Source: Neoceratodus forsteri
Taxonomy: Eukaryota; Chordata; Ceratodontiformes; Ceratodontidae
Reading direction: 5' to 3'
DNA length: 64,000 nucleotides
Assembly: GCA_016271365.2 (NCBI GenBank)
Contig: CM057454.1
Coordinates: forward strand, 1,164,198,055-1,164,262,054
In this document: in pieces, positions 11,645 to 22,969 of the stretch
Position numbering within the stretch: position 1 is the stretch's first letter
Layout: every line of letters begins with the position of its first letter
Program-made: the position numbers and the translations under genes
Notes under the pieces: model-generated
The model's input: the letters and a program-made list of their open reading frames with translations, nothing else
What the model was told of the DNA's origin: nothing
The model's database searches: none

Positions 11645-13862
11645 CTTTTAGAGCCACATTGGTAAATGAACAAAAACAGGACACTATATTTTTACTACTT
11701 AATACAAATATGGGTCTTTAAAGCTAAATCCTAACGCTTGTAGAATTATTTTGAATACAGTAGTATTGGTTAGCTTCTGGTACGCCATGGGAGAGGAGAG
11801 AGAAACAGAACGCACACTTTTTCCCTCTCCCTCCCCTCAGTTAACTTCTCCTTTCTAGAGAGATATTTTACAAAACTGTTACCAACTGGCAAAAGGTGAG
11901 ATTTAGAGAAAGAGAAAAAAATAAGAAGGAAGGGAGAAGGAGGCTGAGAAACTAATATCATAATGCTATGTTTAAAGTGCAGCGGAGCACTCAAGAGCAA
12001 GGGATGGAACAGCTGCTCCCTCCTAATGTATTAGGCTGCATCTTTTACTTGAAAAATAAGCAAACTAAATATATAATTAAACTGAATATTTACAGAATGT
12101 GGGGCAAAGTACACCAGAGCAGCTTAAGTGAGGTACAGCTGCTCACGTTGTATGTAACAGGCTGTAATTTCACATCTGCAAGTGTTAACAAAAAAAATGA
12201 CATCTTGCTGGACCACAGAATACTGTGTACCACTGTAGAGTAGTTCCCTACAGTCCAGAACACATTAGAGGGACATGATAGAAGAGACCCCAAAGGCATA
12301 ACACCCCCCCAAAAAAAACAACTTTGCTTCATTAACATTGCTCATGCGGAACAGGGGCAAAAGGCAAATATGTAGAAAGATATGCCCTGTTCTTTAGCTA
12401 TGGAGAGCCCCCCCCCAAAAAAAACTGATATTTACATATTTCTTTCAGCAGAAGCCATCTGCACACAGTTCTTACACAGTTATCTCTGCTACTTTGTTTT
12501 GCTTACGAGGGACTGAAGAAAGGAAACAAATAGATTAATGAATCTGGGAAGCAGGGAAGAGAGAACAGAAAAGAAAATAATCACAGGTGACCAATCTGCT
12601 AGGGAACAAAATAATTTAAATAAAAGTTAGGATAGTCAGAAGACAGGAAAGAAGGTGCTGTTGCAACAGACTTAGAAAAGTGAGGTCCCTCATGACATAG
12701 TATAGCAGGGCTCACCCTACCACAGTCAATACCTGCCTAGTTGTGGTGCTGCTACCAACTCATTGCCCTCACCTAGGGTCAAGTACTTTGGGATTAGAGT
12801 TGTTGGAGAGGTTGGAAGGCTGGCTCTGCTGCCGACTGCAGAAAGGTTGCCTTGGCTCAGTGGGTGGATTGGAAAATGGACTCTGGTGCTTCACCTAATA
12901 CTATGCTCTCTCACCACTTTGACCTTACTCTGGTGCTACTCCCTCTTGTCTTCCTCTGCTAAAGCTGCCAATGAGGACCAATTTACTTTTAAATTGCAAA
13001 AAAAGGGAGGTTAAACTGAGCTCACACCATGCGTCTGCTGCTGACTGCAAAACACTGACTGCTGGATCCTGCTGGAACTGTTGCTTTGCTCCAGCTATTT
13101 GGAGGGATAACTACTGATTGCCACTGATCAGACATAAAAAAAGCCATTGGTTCATGGGAAAGAAGCCCTTTCTGTTTCCTTGAGACAGTTCTCCTACATT
13201 CTTTCTCTGAGGCCCCACTTTGTCAGGCAAAATTGTCCTTCAGCACCTGAGAGTGCTGTTGAGACAGGCCAATGGCTGGTCCAATGTATGGCCTGTCGCT
13301 GCAACTGATGGCCACTTTCCACCATGTGGGAAATGATATAGCCCCCCAGCATCTGGGACACTAAGTTCCTGGCAATGAAGGGGGCAGCCAATGGTCCAGT
13401 GTGAGCTGGACATTCAAATGGGCTGGCATTAGCTTGCGCAATGCTAGGGGGGGTGGGAAACTGCCAGGAATGCTTCTAGAAGGGAAACGAAAACATTGGG
13501 ACTGCAGAAAGCAGTTAACTTTGTGTGTTTGTGTGTTGGGGTCTCTTAATTGTCAATTCTCCTTCCCTGCCACCTTATACTGCTTGCCAAGGACTTCTAT
13601 GGGCACCTAATTAAACATCACACAGGGGATACTGAGCTGGCTGTTTCTCTACACTCATCTGCTTCTCCAATGCTCCTGGGTTTGGCCACTAGTGCTGGGG
13701 ACTGGACTTTGCTGGTGACACGCGCTAATCACAGTGTGCAGAATGCACAAACTGAAAGTTCAAATGCCCCCACACTATCATCTGGAGTTCTAAAATATAT
13801 AGAAGGGTCTGCAGCTCTGTACTGGGTTCTAAGGATAAATCTTTACACAAATCTGTGATAAT

Positions 13863-14186
13863 GCAACATTTAGAGTTCAGGCTAAAGCAAAAAAGTAGGG
13901 AAATGTGTTTTTTGGGTATCCAGCTCTGAAACCTCACAACCACACGACAAAACAAGTCAGACTTGCAGTCTTCCTCTTCCTTGGGGTTGTCAACCCTAAA
14001 GCTCAGCCTATTAGGTGTACGTTCTGAAGTATACAGAATGGGGAGAGATTTAGGGTTGACAACCTCATGGAGGACTACATCCTGAATTGTTTTGGGGCTG
14101 GTGTGTGTGTGGGTGGGGGGTTAGGATTGGAAACCCAAAAACACATTTAACTACTTTTTCACTTTAGCCTGAACCACAAATGTTGC
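13863..14186. repeat. Internal palindrome of the 2.9-kb repeat
   Basis: The left arm starts GCAACATTTAGAGTTCAGG and the right arm ends with its near complement, CCTGAACCACAAATGTTGC. Inner arms GGTTGTCAACCCTAAA and TTTAGGGTTGACAACC also pair. The second copy has the same structure at 41282-41595, so it pre-dates spread of the host repeat or is part of it. Confidence 0.75.
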
Positions 14187-14354
14187 AGTATCGCAGTTTT
14201 CTTTGCAAATAATTTCTTTACTTTTTCAGATAGTGTAATTCAGCATGAGAGAACCATAATAGTTCTGAATTTGTAATATTTATGTTTATGTAATAAAAAA
14301 TTGACACATAAATTTAAAGTTATTGTTTGTATTTTTGGTTTTTTTAGAAATTAA

Positions 14355-15711
14355 AGAGCAGGTGCTTAGTAAGGGTGCATATCTTAAAGAATGAAGGTTT
14401 GGGGCCTTTAGATGCCTCTGCAATCATTCAGTTTGCTTATATGTGTTTATTTACTTACTTTTCCATCTTTTTATTTGTTTGTTGCCAAGTGCTAATGAAA
14501 AAGAGTCCAATGTGTGACGATGTCATAAAATCCTTGCTAGCAAGGTTGCCAGTTTATTTCAATAGAAAAACACAATATTTCTACTTTTCAGATATTTCTT
14601 CCAAACTGACCTATAGGTGGAGCTGTGAGCAGACCCAGCCTGCCCCTGTACTTCCAGATTGACCTACATGTGGGGCTGTGAGGTGACCCAACCTCCCCTA
14701 TGTGCTTCCAGACTGACCTACAGGTGGAGCTGTGGGACCTGCAATAGCGCTGCACAATCTACATGCAAATCAGGCCATAATGAGATGCTAATATGGATGG
14801 TTGCCCACTGACTGCCAAAGTAGGCTCATTTGCATGTCACTTTTGAATACAGCAGATGGTTTCCCTAGGCAAATGTTCTAGCACCGAGCAAATGTGTTAG
14901 CCTTGCTCAAACACTGCACAAATGTACTTGCACCAGGCAAACCTGTCTGAACTACAGGGCTGGGAGTGCAGTGCAATAATAGCTCAGCAAATAAGACAGC
15001 TCTTCCAGGAAGTGCAAACCAAAACAGCAGCCCAGTGTACACAGACATGAAAGAAAATATAGGTGACTTACGTGGCCAATGTGTGTGCTAGCAAAGGAGT
15101 GGATGCACTAAAGCTGCAAACAACAGTGTAGACCAGATACTGCAGGACTGTGTTATGGTTCAAGACAGGTTTGCATGTTGCAAATACATTTGTGCAGTGT
15201 TTGCGCAGTGCTAACACATTTGCCAAGAGCTAGGACGTTTTCCCGGGGCAAGCATTTGCTATAAAAGTGATGTGCAAATAAGCCAATTTAGGCAGTCAGT
15301 GAGCAAACATCCATATTAGCATCTCATTGCGGCCTGATTTGCATGTAGATTGCGCAGTGCTATTGCAGGTCCCACAGCTCCACCTGTAGGTCAGTCTGGA
15401 AGCACATAGGGGAGGTTGGGTCTGTTCACAGTTCCACCTATAGGTCAGTTTGGAAGAAATATCTGAAAAGTAGAAACATTGTGGTTTTCTATTGAAATAT
15501 ACGGGCAGTCTTGCTAGCAAGGATTTTATGACATCATCACATAGGGACGTCATTGGACCCTTTTTTTTCACTAGCATATGGCAAAGTACACACAAAAAGA
15601 TGGAAAAGTAAGTAAATTAACAAATAAAAGCAAACTGAATGGTTGCAAAGGTATCTAAAGGCTACAAACCTTCATTCTTTAAGATATGCACCCTTACTAA
15701 GCACCTGCTCT
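14355..15711. mobile_element. Palindromic TTAA-target DNA transposon derivative
   Basis: A 1357-bp element flanked by TTAA at 14351-14354 and 15712-15715. Termini AGAGCAGGTGCTTAGTAAGG and its complement are perfect at the ends. The arms pair over roughly 550-600 bp (14355-14960 against 15165-15711), with a spacer of about 200 bp. The left arm carries an extra internal duplication near 14640-14690. The paralogous site at 41776-41779 has a single TTAA, so excision or insertion boundaries are exact. No transposase is encoded; the look-alike frames at 14375-14662 (plus) and 15296-15595 (minus) are the two arms read in mirror image. TTAA targets fit piggyBac or Kolobok. Confidence 0.85.
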
Positions 15712-15826
15712 TTAAGTCCTCTGAAAAGCCCTATTAGGGTGAAACAGGGTGGATGTAAAATAAAGCACTGAATACTGGAAAATTCTGAGGCGGTCATTGT
15801 TTATTCTTTTCACAGAAAAACAAAGG

Positions 15827-17136
15827 AACATAGACTATCAGCAGATAAGAACCATACAGCCCACCTAGTCTGCCCATTTCCCTACTTGGTTTGGCAATCC
15901 CTACTGTTATCTGGACTGCCTTTCCCCTGCTCTGCTATACAGCGGAGTGCCTTTATGCTTATCCCATGTGCTTTTGAATCCCTATGCTGTTTTTGCTTCC
16001 ACCACCTCTTCTGGTAGACTGTTCCATGGATCCACCATCCTCCCTGTGAAAAAAATCCTTCCTAGCATTCCCCCTAAGCCTTCTCCCCAGCCTTATGTTA
16101 TGTCCCCCTGTCCTTGTGCACTTTCATCTCTGAAATAAGCTCCCCTCCTGTACCCTGTTTATTCCTCTAAGATATTTGAAAGTCTCTTATCATATCCCCT
16201 CTCTCCCTTCTCTCCTCCCATGAATAGCTGTTTAGTTCCTTGATTCTTTCCTCATAAGGTTTGTGGTGCAGTCCATATATCATTTTTGTTGCTCTTCTCT
16301 GGACTACTTCCATTCTGCCTATGTACTTCCTGAGATGTGGTCTCCAGAATTGGACACAGTATTCCAGATGAGGCCCCACCAGTGATCTATACAGTGGCAC
16401 CACAACTTCACTCCTCCTACTGGTTATGCCCCTTCCTATGCATCCCAGCATTCTGCTTGCCTTCCTCACTGCTTTTTTGCATTGTTTGGCTGACTTCAGG
16501 TCATCGGATATGATAACCCCCAGGTCTCTCTCCTGGCTTGTGGTGGCTAGAACCTGTGCCCCCCCCCATCCTGTATTCCTCTCTGGGTTTCTGTGTCCCA
16601 GGTGCATTATATTGCACTTCTTAGCATTGAAACCCAACTGCCAAACCCTTGACCATTCCTCAAGTAGTCTTAGGTTATTTCTTATTTTATCTAGCCCCTC
16701 CTGTGTGTCGACTTTGTTACAGATTTTGGTGTCATCTGTGAACAAGTATACTTTTCCTTCCAGTCCCTCTGTAATGTTGCTTAAGAAGACATTGAATAGA
16801 TCTGGAACCAGCACTGATCCCTGTGGAACCCTGCTGGCCACCTTCCCCTCCTCTGATTTTATGCCATTTACTACCACCCTCTGGGTCCTGCCTTTTAGCC
16901 AGTTACCAAGCCATTTTACCACTTTAGAGCCCATACCCAGTTTCCCCAATTTGTTAAGCAACCTTCTATGAGGAATGGTGTTGAAGGTTTTACTGAAATC
17001 CAGGTAGGCCACATCCCTGACCCTCTCTGATCCACCACCCTGGTTACCCAGTTAAACAAATCAATAAGATTAGTCTGGCAGGACCTACCCTCAGTGACTC
17101 CATACCATCTTGAGTCTTTTGTACTGCTTTACTTTG
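15827..17136 (-). pseudogene. CR1 LINE, 5'-truncated, ORF2 RT domain
   Basis: The minus-strand frame 17012-16167 (281 codons) is open and covers the RT core: [28 protein letters not shown], then the CR1 thumb and C-terminal region (LGVIISDD, R-R-A-T-K-M, E-E-R-R-E-R-G-D). The catalytic F-A-D-D of CR1 is F-T-D-D here. The 3' UTR ends at 15827 with the CR1-type CTTATCTGCTGATAGTCTATG. AAAGG flanks both ends (15822-15826, 17137-17141), a probable target duplication. The 5' part, including endonuclease and ORF1, is missing. Confidence 0.85.
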
Positions 17137-17219
17137 AAAGGTTGTGTTCTCTCCTCCCCATTTCCATTGCACTAATTTGGTGAAAGGTGATAATTTCCCA
17201 GGACCCAAGTAAGCATTAA

Positions 17220-17889
17220 AGGAGTAGTCCACCCAAAATTTGCAAAAAACATATGTTGTGCAGTGTTTTGATCTGTATGTTAAATCATTGTGTGTCATTC
17301 CCTCTGTCTGCTATTAAGGGTTTTTCCTAAATTAGCCTGCTAGCTTTAGGGTAGTTTTGACCCTTGGGGATCTCCATATGAGACAGCTTAATTGTATTCC
17401 TTTGTCCTAGAATGCACCTTGTTTCTTGTGACAGTGATGTAGCAGAAACTGTAAATCCATCAGAAAGCATTGCTTTACAATCAGTTCACAACAGCAGAGA
17501 TGGCTATATTTTAAAATCTATAGAATTCAGCTTAGTGACTACCCTCATCATGAAGGTCTTACTGTCCCAAATAACTTTGCTGCTGGTAATTTTCCTGCAG
17601 CTTGTAAAGCTTCCAAGATATTTAGTTTGTTTGGCATGTGTGTGCTGAATGTTGGGTCTCTGCTATATCACTGTCACATTAGACAAGATGCACTGTGGGA
17701 ACAAGAAATACAATTAAGCTGTCAGGGATGAAGATCCCCAGGAGTCATAAAACTAGTATAAAGCTAGCAGGCTAATTTAGGAAAAACTCCTAATACCAGT
17801 CAGAGGGAAGGAAACACTAGAACTTCACATACACATTAAAACACTCTGCACAACATATATTTTTTGCAAGTTTTGAGTGGACTACTCCT
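17220..17889. mobile_element. T2/Kolobok-like MITE with TTAA target
   Basis: 670 bp, flanked by TTAA at 17216-17219 and 17890-17893. Ends are AGGAGTAGTCCACCCAAAA and its near complement. Inverted repeats extend about 200 bp (17220-17415 against 17690-17889), including GCTAGCAGGCTAATTTAGG in one arm and its complement in the other. TTAAAGGAG termini fit the TTAAAGGRR pattern described for Xenopus T2 MITEs. The paralogous locus has an empty single TTAA at 41965-41968. No transposase; the frame at 17412-17648 has no domain. Confidence 0.85.
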
Positions 17890-17904
17890 TTAAGCCATGA
17901 CAAA

Positions 17905-20775
17905 GAGAACAAAATCTGGTCAGATCCACCATGGCTGTATAATGAAATTAGTGAAGTTGTATGGAATTGTTAAGGAGGCATGGAGAAACAACACTACAAC
18001 TGCAAATGCCATTAACTTGATAAGGGTGTGTCATGGGCTTAAACAAAAACATGAATTGCATTTAATAAGGCCTATGATACAATTCCATGTATGACTTGCA
18101 AACAAACTGGGCAGCCTGGGAGTGGGTCACAAGGTGGTAAACTGGGCTAGGAACTGGTTGAATGATAGAAGATGGAAAGTCATGGTAAATGGTGTTCAGT
18201 CAAAGGAAAGGAGTGTGACCATTGCTAATCAAACAAATGCTTTATTGCGTAGAATTCATAAAACATTCATCTCCAAAACAGAGGAATGCTTATTGTCACT
18301 GTACAGGTCACATGTAAGGCCATATCTTGATTATGGATCACCATTTTGGAGCCCTTATTTAAAGGAAGATATAATTATAATTGAACAAGTACAACACCAA
18401 GCCACCAGATTAATACCACATTTTACCCATCTAGAGTATAATACCAGATTAAAAAAATCTGGACTACATTCCTTGGAGAGAAGATGAACCAGAGACGACC
18501 TTTTACAACTGTATAAAATACTTAAATCACCCGAACAAATGAAACTTTGCAGTATTACTTATTCAACAAGAAAAATAGTACCAGGATTGCATGACAGACA
18601 ACTAGAAATCCAAAAAGTAAACAACAATAAGAGATTAAACTTCTTCACTATTAGATCACCCAGATTATGGAACAATTTACATAGATACATAGACAGTGTC
18701 GGCAGATAAGGGCCCATGGCCCACCCAGTCTGCCCATTTGAGCTTGTAAGTTCAGTTTGTTTTCCTAGAAGTCCGTTTCCCCTTACCCTGACCTCTAGAA
18801 TTCCTTTATGTCTATCCCATGCATTCTTAAATCCTGTGATTGTTTCCAGCCCCACCACTTCCTCTGGCAGGGTGTTCCACTTGTCCACCACCCGTTCTGT
18901 GAAGAAATTCTTTCTCATGTTTCTCTGAATCGTCCTCCTCCAACTTCATCCCATGCCTTCTAGTCCTGGAACATCTTTTTCGCTTAAAATAGTGTTTTCT
19001 GCACCTGTTTCTCCCTGTAAGATACTTGTATGTCTCTATCATCTCCCTCTCTCCTCCTCTCCTCCAGGGAGTACATGTTCAGTTCCTTCAACCTGTCTTC
19101 ATAGGACTTGTGATGAATCCATGCACCATCTTTGTTGCCCTCCTCTGAACCTTCTCTACCCTGTCTATGTCCTTACGTGGTATGGTCTCCAGAACTGTAC
19201 ACTGTACTCAGATGGGGCCTCACTAGTGTCTTGTATAGTGGAATTATGACCTCCCTTTTCCTGCTGGTGATGCCCTGCCTATACATCCCAGCATCTTATT
19301 TGCTTTACCTGATGCCTTGTCACACTGTTTCCTACCTTGAGGTCATCAGAGATGACAACCCCAAGATCCCTTTCCTGCTTGGTATGCTATATCCTCACCC
19401 CCCAACTGATATATTGTGCCAGGGTTTTTGTGCCCCGTATGCATTATCTTGCACTTCTTTGCATTGAATTTCAACTGCCAAACCCTTGACCATTCTTCAA
19501 GTTTCTGCAGGTCCCTTCTCATTCTGTCTACACTTTCTGGTGTGTCTACTCTGTTACAGAGCTTTGTGTCATCAGCGAACAGTGAAATTCTGCCTTCTAG
19601 ATCCTGTGCAATGTCACTGATGAAGATGTCGAATAGGACCGGTCCCAGCACTGATCCCTGTGGTACCCCACTGGTCACTCTTCCCTCTGTGGAGTGACAG
19701 CCATTTACCACCACCCTCTGGGTCCTGCCACCCAGCCAATAACCTACCCACTGCACTACTGTCCTGCCCACACCCATATTCCCCAGTTTGTGTAACAGTC
19801 TTCTATGTGGCACAGTGTCAAAGGCCTTGCTGAAGTCCAGATAAGCCATGTCCACTGCCCTCCCCTGATCCACCTCCCTAGTCACCCAGTCAAAAAATTC
19901 AATAAGGCTGGTCTGACATGACCTCCCCCTGGTGAAACCATGCTGCCTTGGGTCCTGTAGTCCATTGACAACCAGATGTTCCACCAATCTCTCCTTCAGT
20001 AGTGCTTCCATGATCTTTCCCACTACCGAAGTGAGGCTGACTGGTCTGTAGTTCCCTGCTTCCTCTTTGTTCCCACTTTTGTATAGGGGACTACATCTGC
20101 TGTCCTCCAGTCTTTGGGTACCTCCCCTGTTTCCAGTGATTGGCTAAACAGGATAGCCAGAGGTTCAGCCACCACCTCTCTTAGTTCTTTAAGGACCTGG
20201 GTGCACCCCATCTGGCCCCATTGCTTTGTCAACTCTTAGTACTTCCAGTTCCTTCAGGACCCTTTCTCATGTAAAGGGACTTGTGTCCATTTCTGCACCA
20301 TTCTCACCCTTGTACTCCTTCAGATCCATTACCCCCTCTTCCTCAGTAAAGACTGAGCAGAAATACCTGTTCAATATGTCAGCTTTACTGTTGTCATCCT
20401 CCACTGACTCCCATCCTCCCCCTTCAGTCTCACTATCCCTCCCTTTGTCTTTCTTTTTTCACTTATGTACCTGTAAAAGGTTTTGTCCCCTTTAACCACT
20501 GATTTTGCAATGTGTTCTTCTGTCTGAGCTTGGCTTCCCTTACTGACTTCCCTGCCTCCCTTTGTTTCTCCTGGTACTTCTCCCTATCCCCTTCTGCCTG
20601 TGTCTTTTTACCACAAGACATTGTTAATTCAACAAATATATAAATATTTAAGAATAAACTAGATAATTGGATGAACAAACAGGACCTGGGTGAATGATCC
20701 ATCAATATGGAGGACAATCTCGATGGGCCATTGGCCTACTTTTGTCAAAAAAAACCAAGTAAACCAAGTAAACCA
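17905..20775 (+). pseudogene. CR1 LINE of a second subfamily, internally deleted and split
   Basis: Frames at 17905-18678 carry the end of the endonuclease-RT linker, then LGSLGVGHKVVNWARNWL, then jump directly to the thumb (RSHVRPYLDYGSPFWSPYLKED). The stretch that should hold VPQGSVLGP and F-A-D-D is absent, so the catalytic core was lost by an internal deletion near 18215. C-terminal W-N-N-L at 18667-18680 is interrupted by the CR1 at 18680-20611 and resumes at about 20618 with the Y-K-F-K-N-K-L-D-N-W block. The 3' end carries AACCAAGTAA repeats. 5'-truncated. Confidence 0.7.
18680..20611 (-). pseudogene. CR1 LINE, 5'-truncated, inserted in another CR1
   Basis: Same subfamily as the copies at 30482-34726 and 54567-57452. 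Minus-strand frame 20023-19346 has [44 protein letters not shown] and an intact F-A-D-D-T-K. Frames 20232-20023 and 18918-18680 hold the N-terminal RT part and the C terminus (DKWNTLPEEV). There are two or more frameshifts between them. The 3' end at 18680 is the CR1-type ATAGATACATAGACAGTGTC. Endonuclease and ORF1 are missing. The surrounding CR1 continues on both sides, which proves nesting. Confidence 0.9.
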
Positions 20776-21275
20776 GCAGGGTGCCACAGGGATCAGTCCT
20801 GGGCCCAGTCCTATTTTATGTCTTCACAAATGAAATTGCAGAGGGGCTGGAGGGGAAAGTGTGCTTGTTTGTGAATTACACTGAGATCTGCAACAGGATG
20901 GACACTCTGAAAAGAGTGGAAAAATGAGGAGAGATCTAGGAAAACTAGAGGAATTGTCCAGAATGTTGCAGCTGAGACTTGATACAAAAAAGTGCAAAAT
21001 CATGCATCTGGGTTGCAGGAACCCAGGAAAGGATTATGAGGGGGAGGGGACAGATAGTCATCAAAATGGAAAGGGATTTTGGGGTAATCATACTGGATGA
21101 CCAAAAGGTGGCTAAACAATGTACCAGTGCTGTGAGGGGAGCCAGTGGAATGCTGTGGTGCCTAGGGAGAGGTATTACCAGCAGAAGGAAGGAGGTGGTG
21201 ATGCCACTGTGTAGATCACTTGTGAGGCCTCATTTGGAATATGGTGTCCAGTTCTGGAAGCCAAATTTCTGTCAT
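20776..21275 (+). pseudogene. CR1 RT fragment
   Basis: Begins inside RT at [13 protein letters not shown] and ends before the C terminus at V-Q-F-W-K-P. The catalytic motif is destroyed (F-V-N-Y in place of F-A-D-D). A later frame (20979-21280) has GVIILDD and [14 protein letters not shown]. Truncated on both sides and frameshifted. Confidence 0.75.
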
Positions 21276-21279
21276 GCAA

Positions 21280-22900
21280 TTTTAAATCACAAATTGGTTA
21301 AATGGTTCTATTTTAGATTTCTGCCTCTTTCCCTTACTGCTCCCACTGGTTAACTTTATGGAATGCAACCAGAACATATTTTGGCTAGCATGATGATTCA
21401 CCTACACAAACTGCTTCTCACTGTGCAGCACTGTCTTTTTAAAATGTTAACTTCTTGTTGAAAATATGGCTTAATCTTTCCATCCATGTTATTGCTAGAC
21501 ATACTGTAGCTAGCTTGGCTTGAGGAAGGGTGAACATGGTTGGGACCACTTAGCAATTGAGATGCATATGCAGCAAATAAGTCCAGATGCGCTAACTTAC
21601 CCTACAACTGTTAAGTGTCACAGTCTGCATAATACAGAAGACTTACAGTGATGAATCTTCATATTGTTTGGCTGGTTTGGGTTCTGATGTAACTGCACAA
21701 TTACTTGCTGTTGTTTTTGTCCGTAGTCCCATTTTCTTCTTGAAATGGTTACTTTTGCATTTATGTTTATTTTAAAATGTTTAATATTTTGACCATGTGG
21801 TTATGTCATAGACCATAGTTTATCTCCAGCCTTAACCCCCCCGTGCTCCATCCCTGTTACCAATGTCCTCCTACATGTATCTCATGCATGTTTGAAATCT
21901 GTAATAATTTTGGTACCCATTACCTCTGCTGGCAGGCTGTTCCACGTGTCCCCCACCCTACCTCTAAAGAAGTATTTCCTTGTATCCCCCCTAAGTCTTC
22001 CCCCTTCAAGCTACATATCATGCCCTCTTGTCCTTGAACATCTCTTTCTCAGCAAAACTTGAACCTTCCTGTACCTTATTGATACCTTTGAAGTATTTGA
22101 ATGCTTCATTTGTGTCTCCCCTTTCCCTTCTTTCCTCTAGAAAATACATACTTAATTTACTGAGTCTTTACCCCACAGTCAACAGTTCCATCATCTCTCA
22201 TCTAGAGTACAAGTTTAAAATTCCTGGCTTCACCCATTCTTACATGCATGATGTCTCTTACAGCTGGTACCAAGAGAATTACTCCACACAGCTAAAGGAA
22301 TACAGCTTCATCCCCAATTGATGCAAACTGGACATGCCACTTTATCAGTCATTTAAAATAACAAAAAATGTAGTTTCATATTCTTACTATGAGGGAAGCA
22401 AGAATGATCAACCAGCATGGTTAGCAAATACATTGATTGACACCTGTGAATGAGTGGGGAGGGGGAGTTTTTTTTTCCTAACATTCCTGTTAGTTTCATG
22501 CCCCCCCTGAACCCTGCTATTCAGGTTTTTTTATTGCATCTTGTCCCAGACAATCTTCCCAGACTGCACTTTTCTCTATTGTTTAATAGTTCCTGCTGAA
22601 GGCTGGTGTCTTGTTACATTGTCTTTTGTTTCAAATTAGCCACAGCAGAGACCATGGTAGCCGGAGGAGTCACACTTTGAGTTTTAGGGTATGTACAATA
22701 TATTTAATACATTTTCTAAATATTAGTACTTTATCCAGCTGTGTTCTGCTGTGTGTGTGTGTGCGCATGCCTGTAAGTATGTCATTATTTAAAGTAGATT
22801 TGTCTGCACTCCTGTTGGTATCCCTCAGTCCCTTTCATTTTTTTAACCAGTACCAGGTAGCAGAAATGGAGCAGCAGTTTACAATTTATTACAGTAGACC
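21280..22900 (+). repeat. Duplicated unclassified repeat, copy 1
   Basis: Blocks at 21490-21710, 21685-21815 and 22385-22480 match 23024-23235, 23815-23960 and 24115-24190 in the same order, for example CATACTGTAGCTAGCTTGGC at 21499 and about 23042. A CR1 3' fragment interrupts it at 21817-22190. No coding capacity recognised. Confidence 0.6.
21817..22190 (-). pseudogene. CR1 3'-end fragment
   Basis: On the minus strand it encodes the last part of CR1 ORF2 with frameshifts: E-E-R-R-E-G, R-K-R-C-S-R-T-R-G-H-D, and W-N-S-L-P-A-E-V. Only the C-terminal region remains. It interrupts copy 1 of the surrounding duplicated repeat. Confidence 0.7.
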
Positions 22901-22969
22901 ATGAATTAAATAATATAAGCAGAATTGGAATGGTTTATATAAACTGGTCTAGAAACAACAAGGAGCACA

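Larger units (their letters stand above)
11645..17905. repeat. 2.9-kb unclassified interspersed repeat, copy 1 (interrupted)
   Basis: Starts near CATTGGTAAATGAACAAAA and matches 37315-41985 block by block, for example at 11645/37318, 12240/37868, 13190/40600, 13863/41282, 15722/41785 and 17165/41915. In this copy three elements interrupt it: a palindromic TTAA element (14355-15711), a CR1 (15827-17136) and a TTAA MITE (17220-17889). The other copy is continuous at all three points. Net length without insertions is about 2.9 kb. No convincing coding capacity, LTR or terminal repeat was found, so the class is unknown. Homology ends at about 17905, where a truncated CR1 begins. Confidence 0.75.

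Noticed and set aside
14375..15595. Two similar proteins on opposite strands
   Set aside because: They are the two arms of a palindromic transposon read as mirror images.
16426..16971. Plus-strand frame of 181 codons
   Set aside because: Exact antisense of the CR1 RT frame at 16167-17012.
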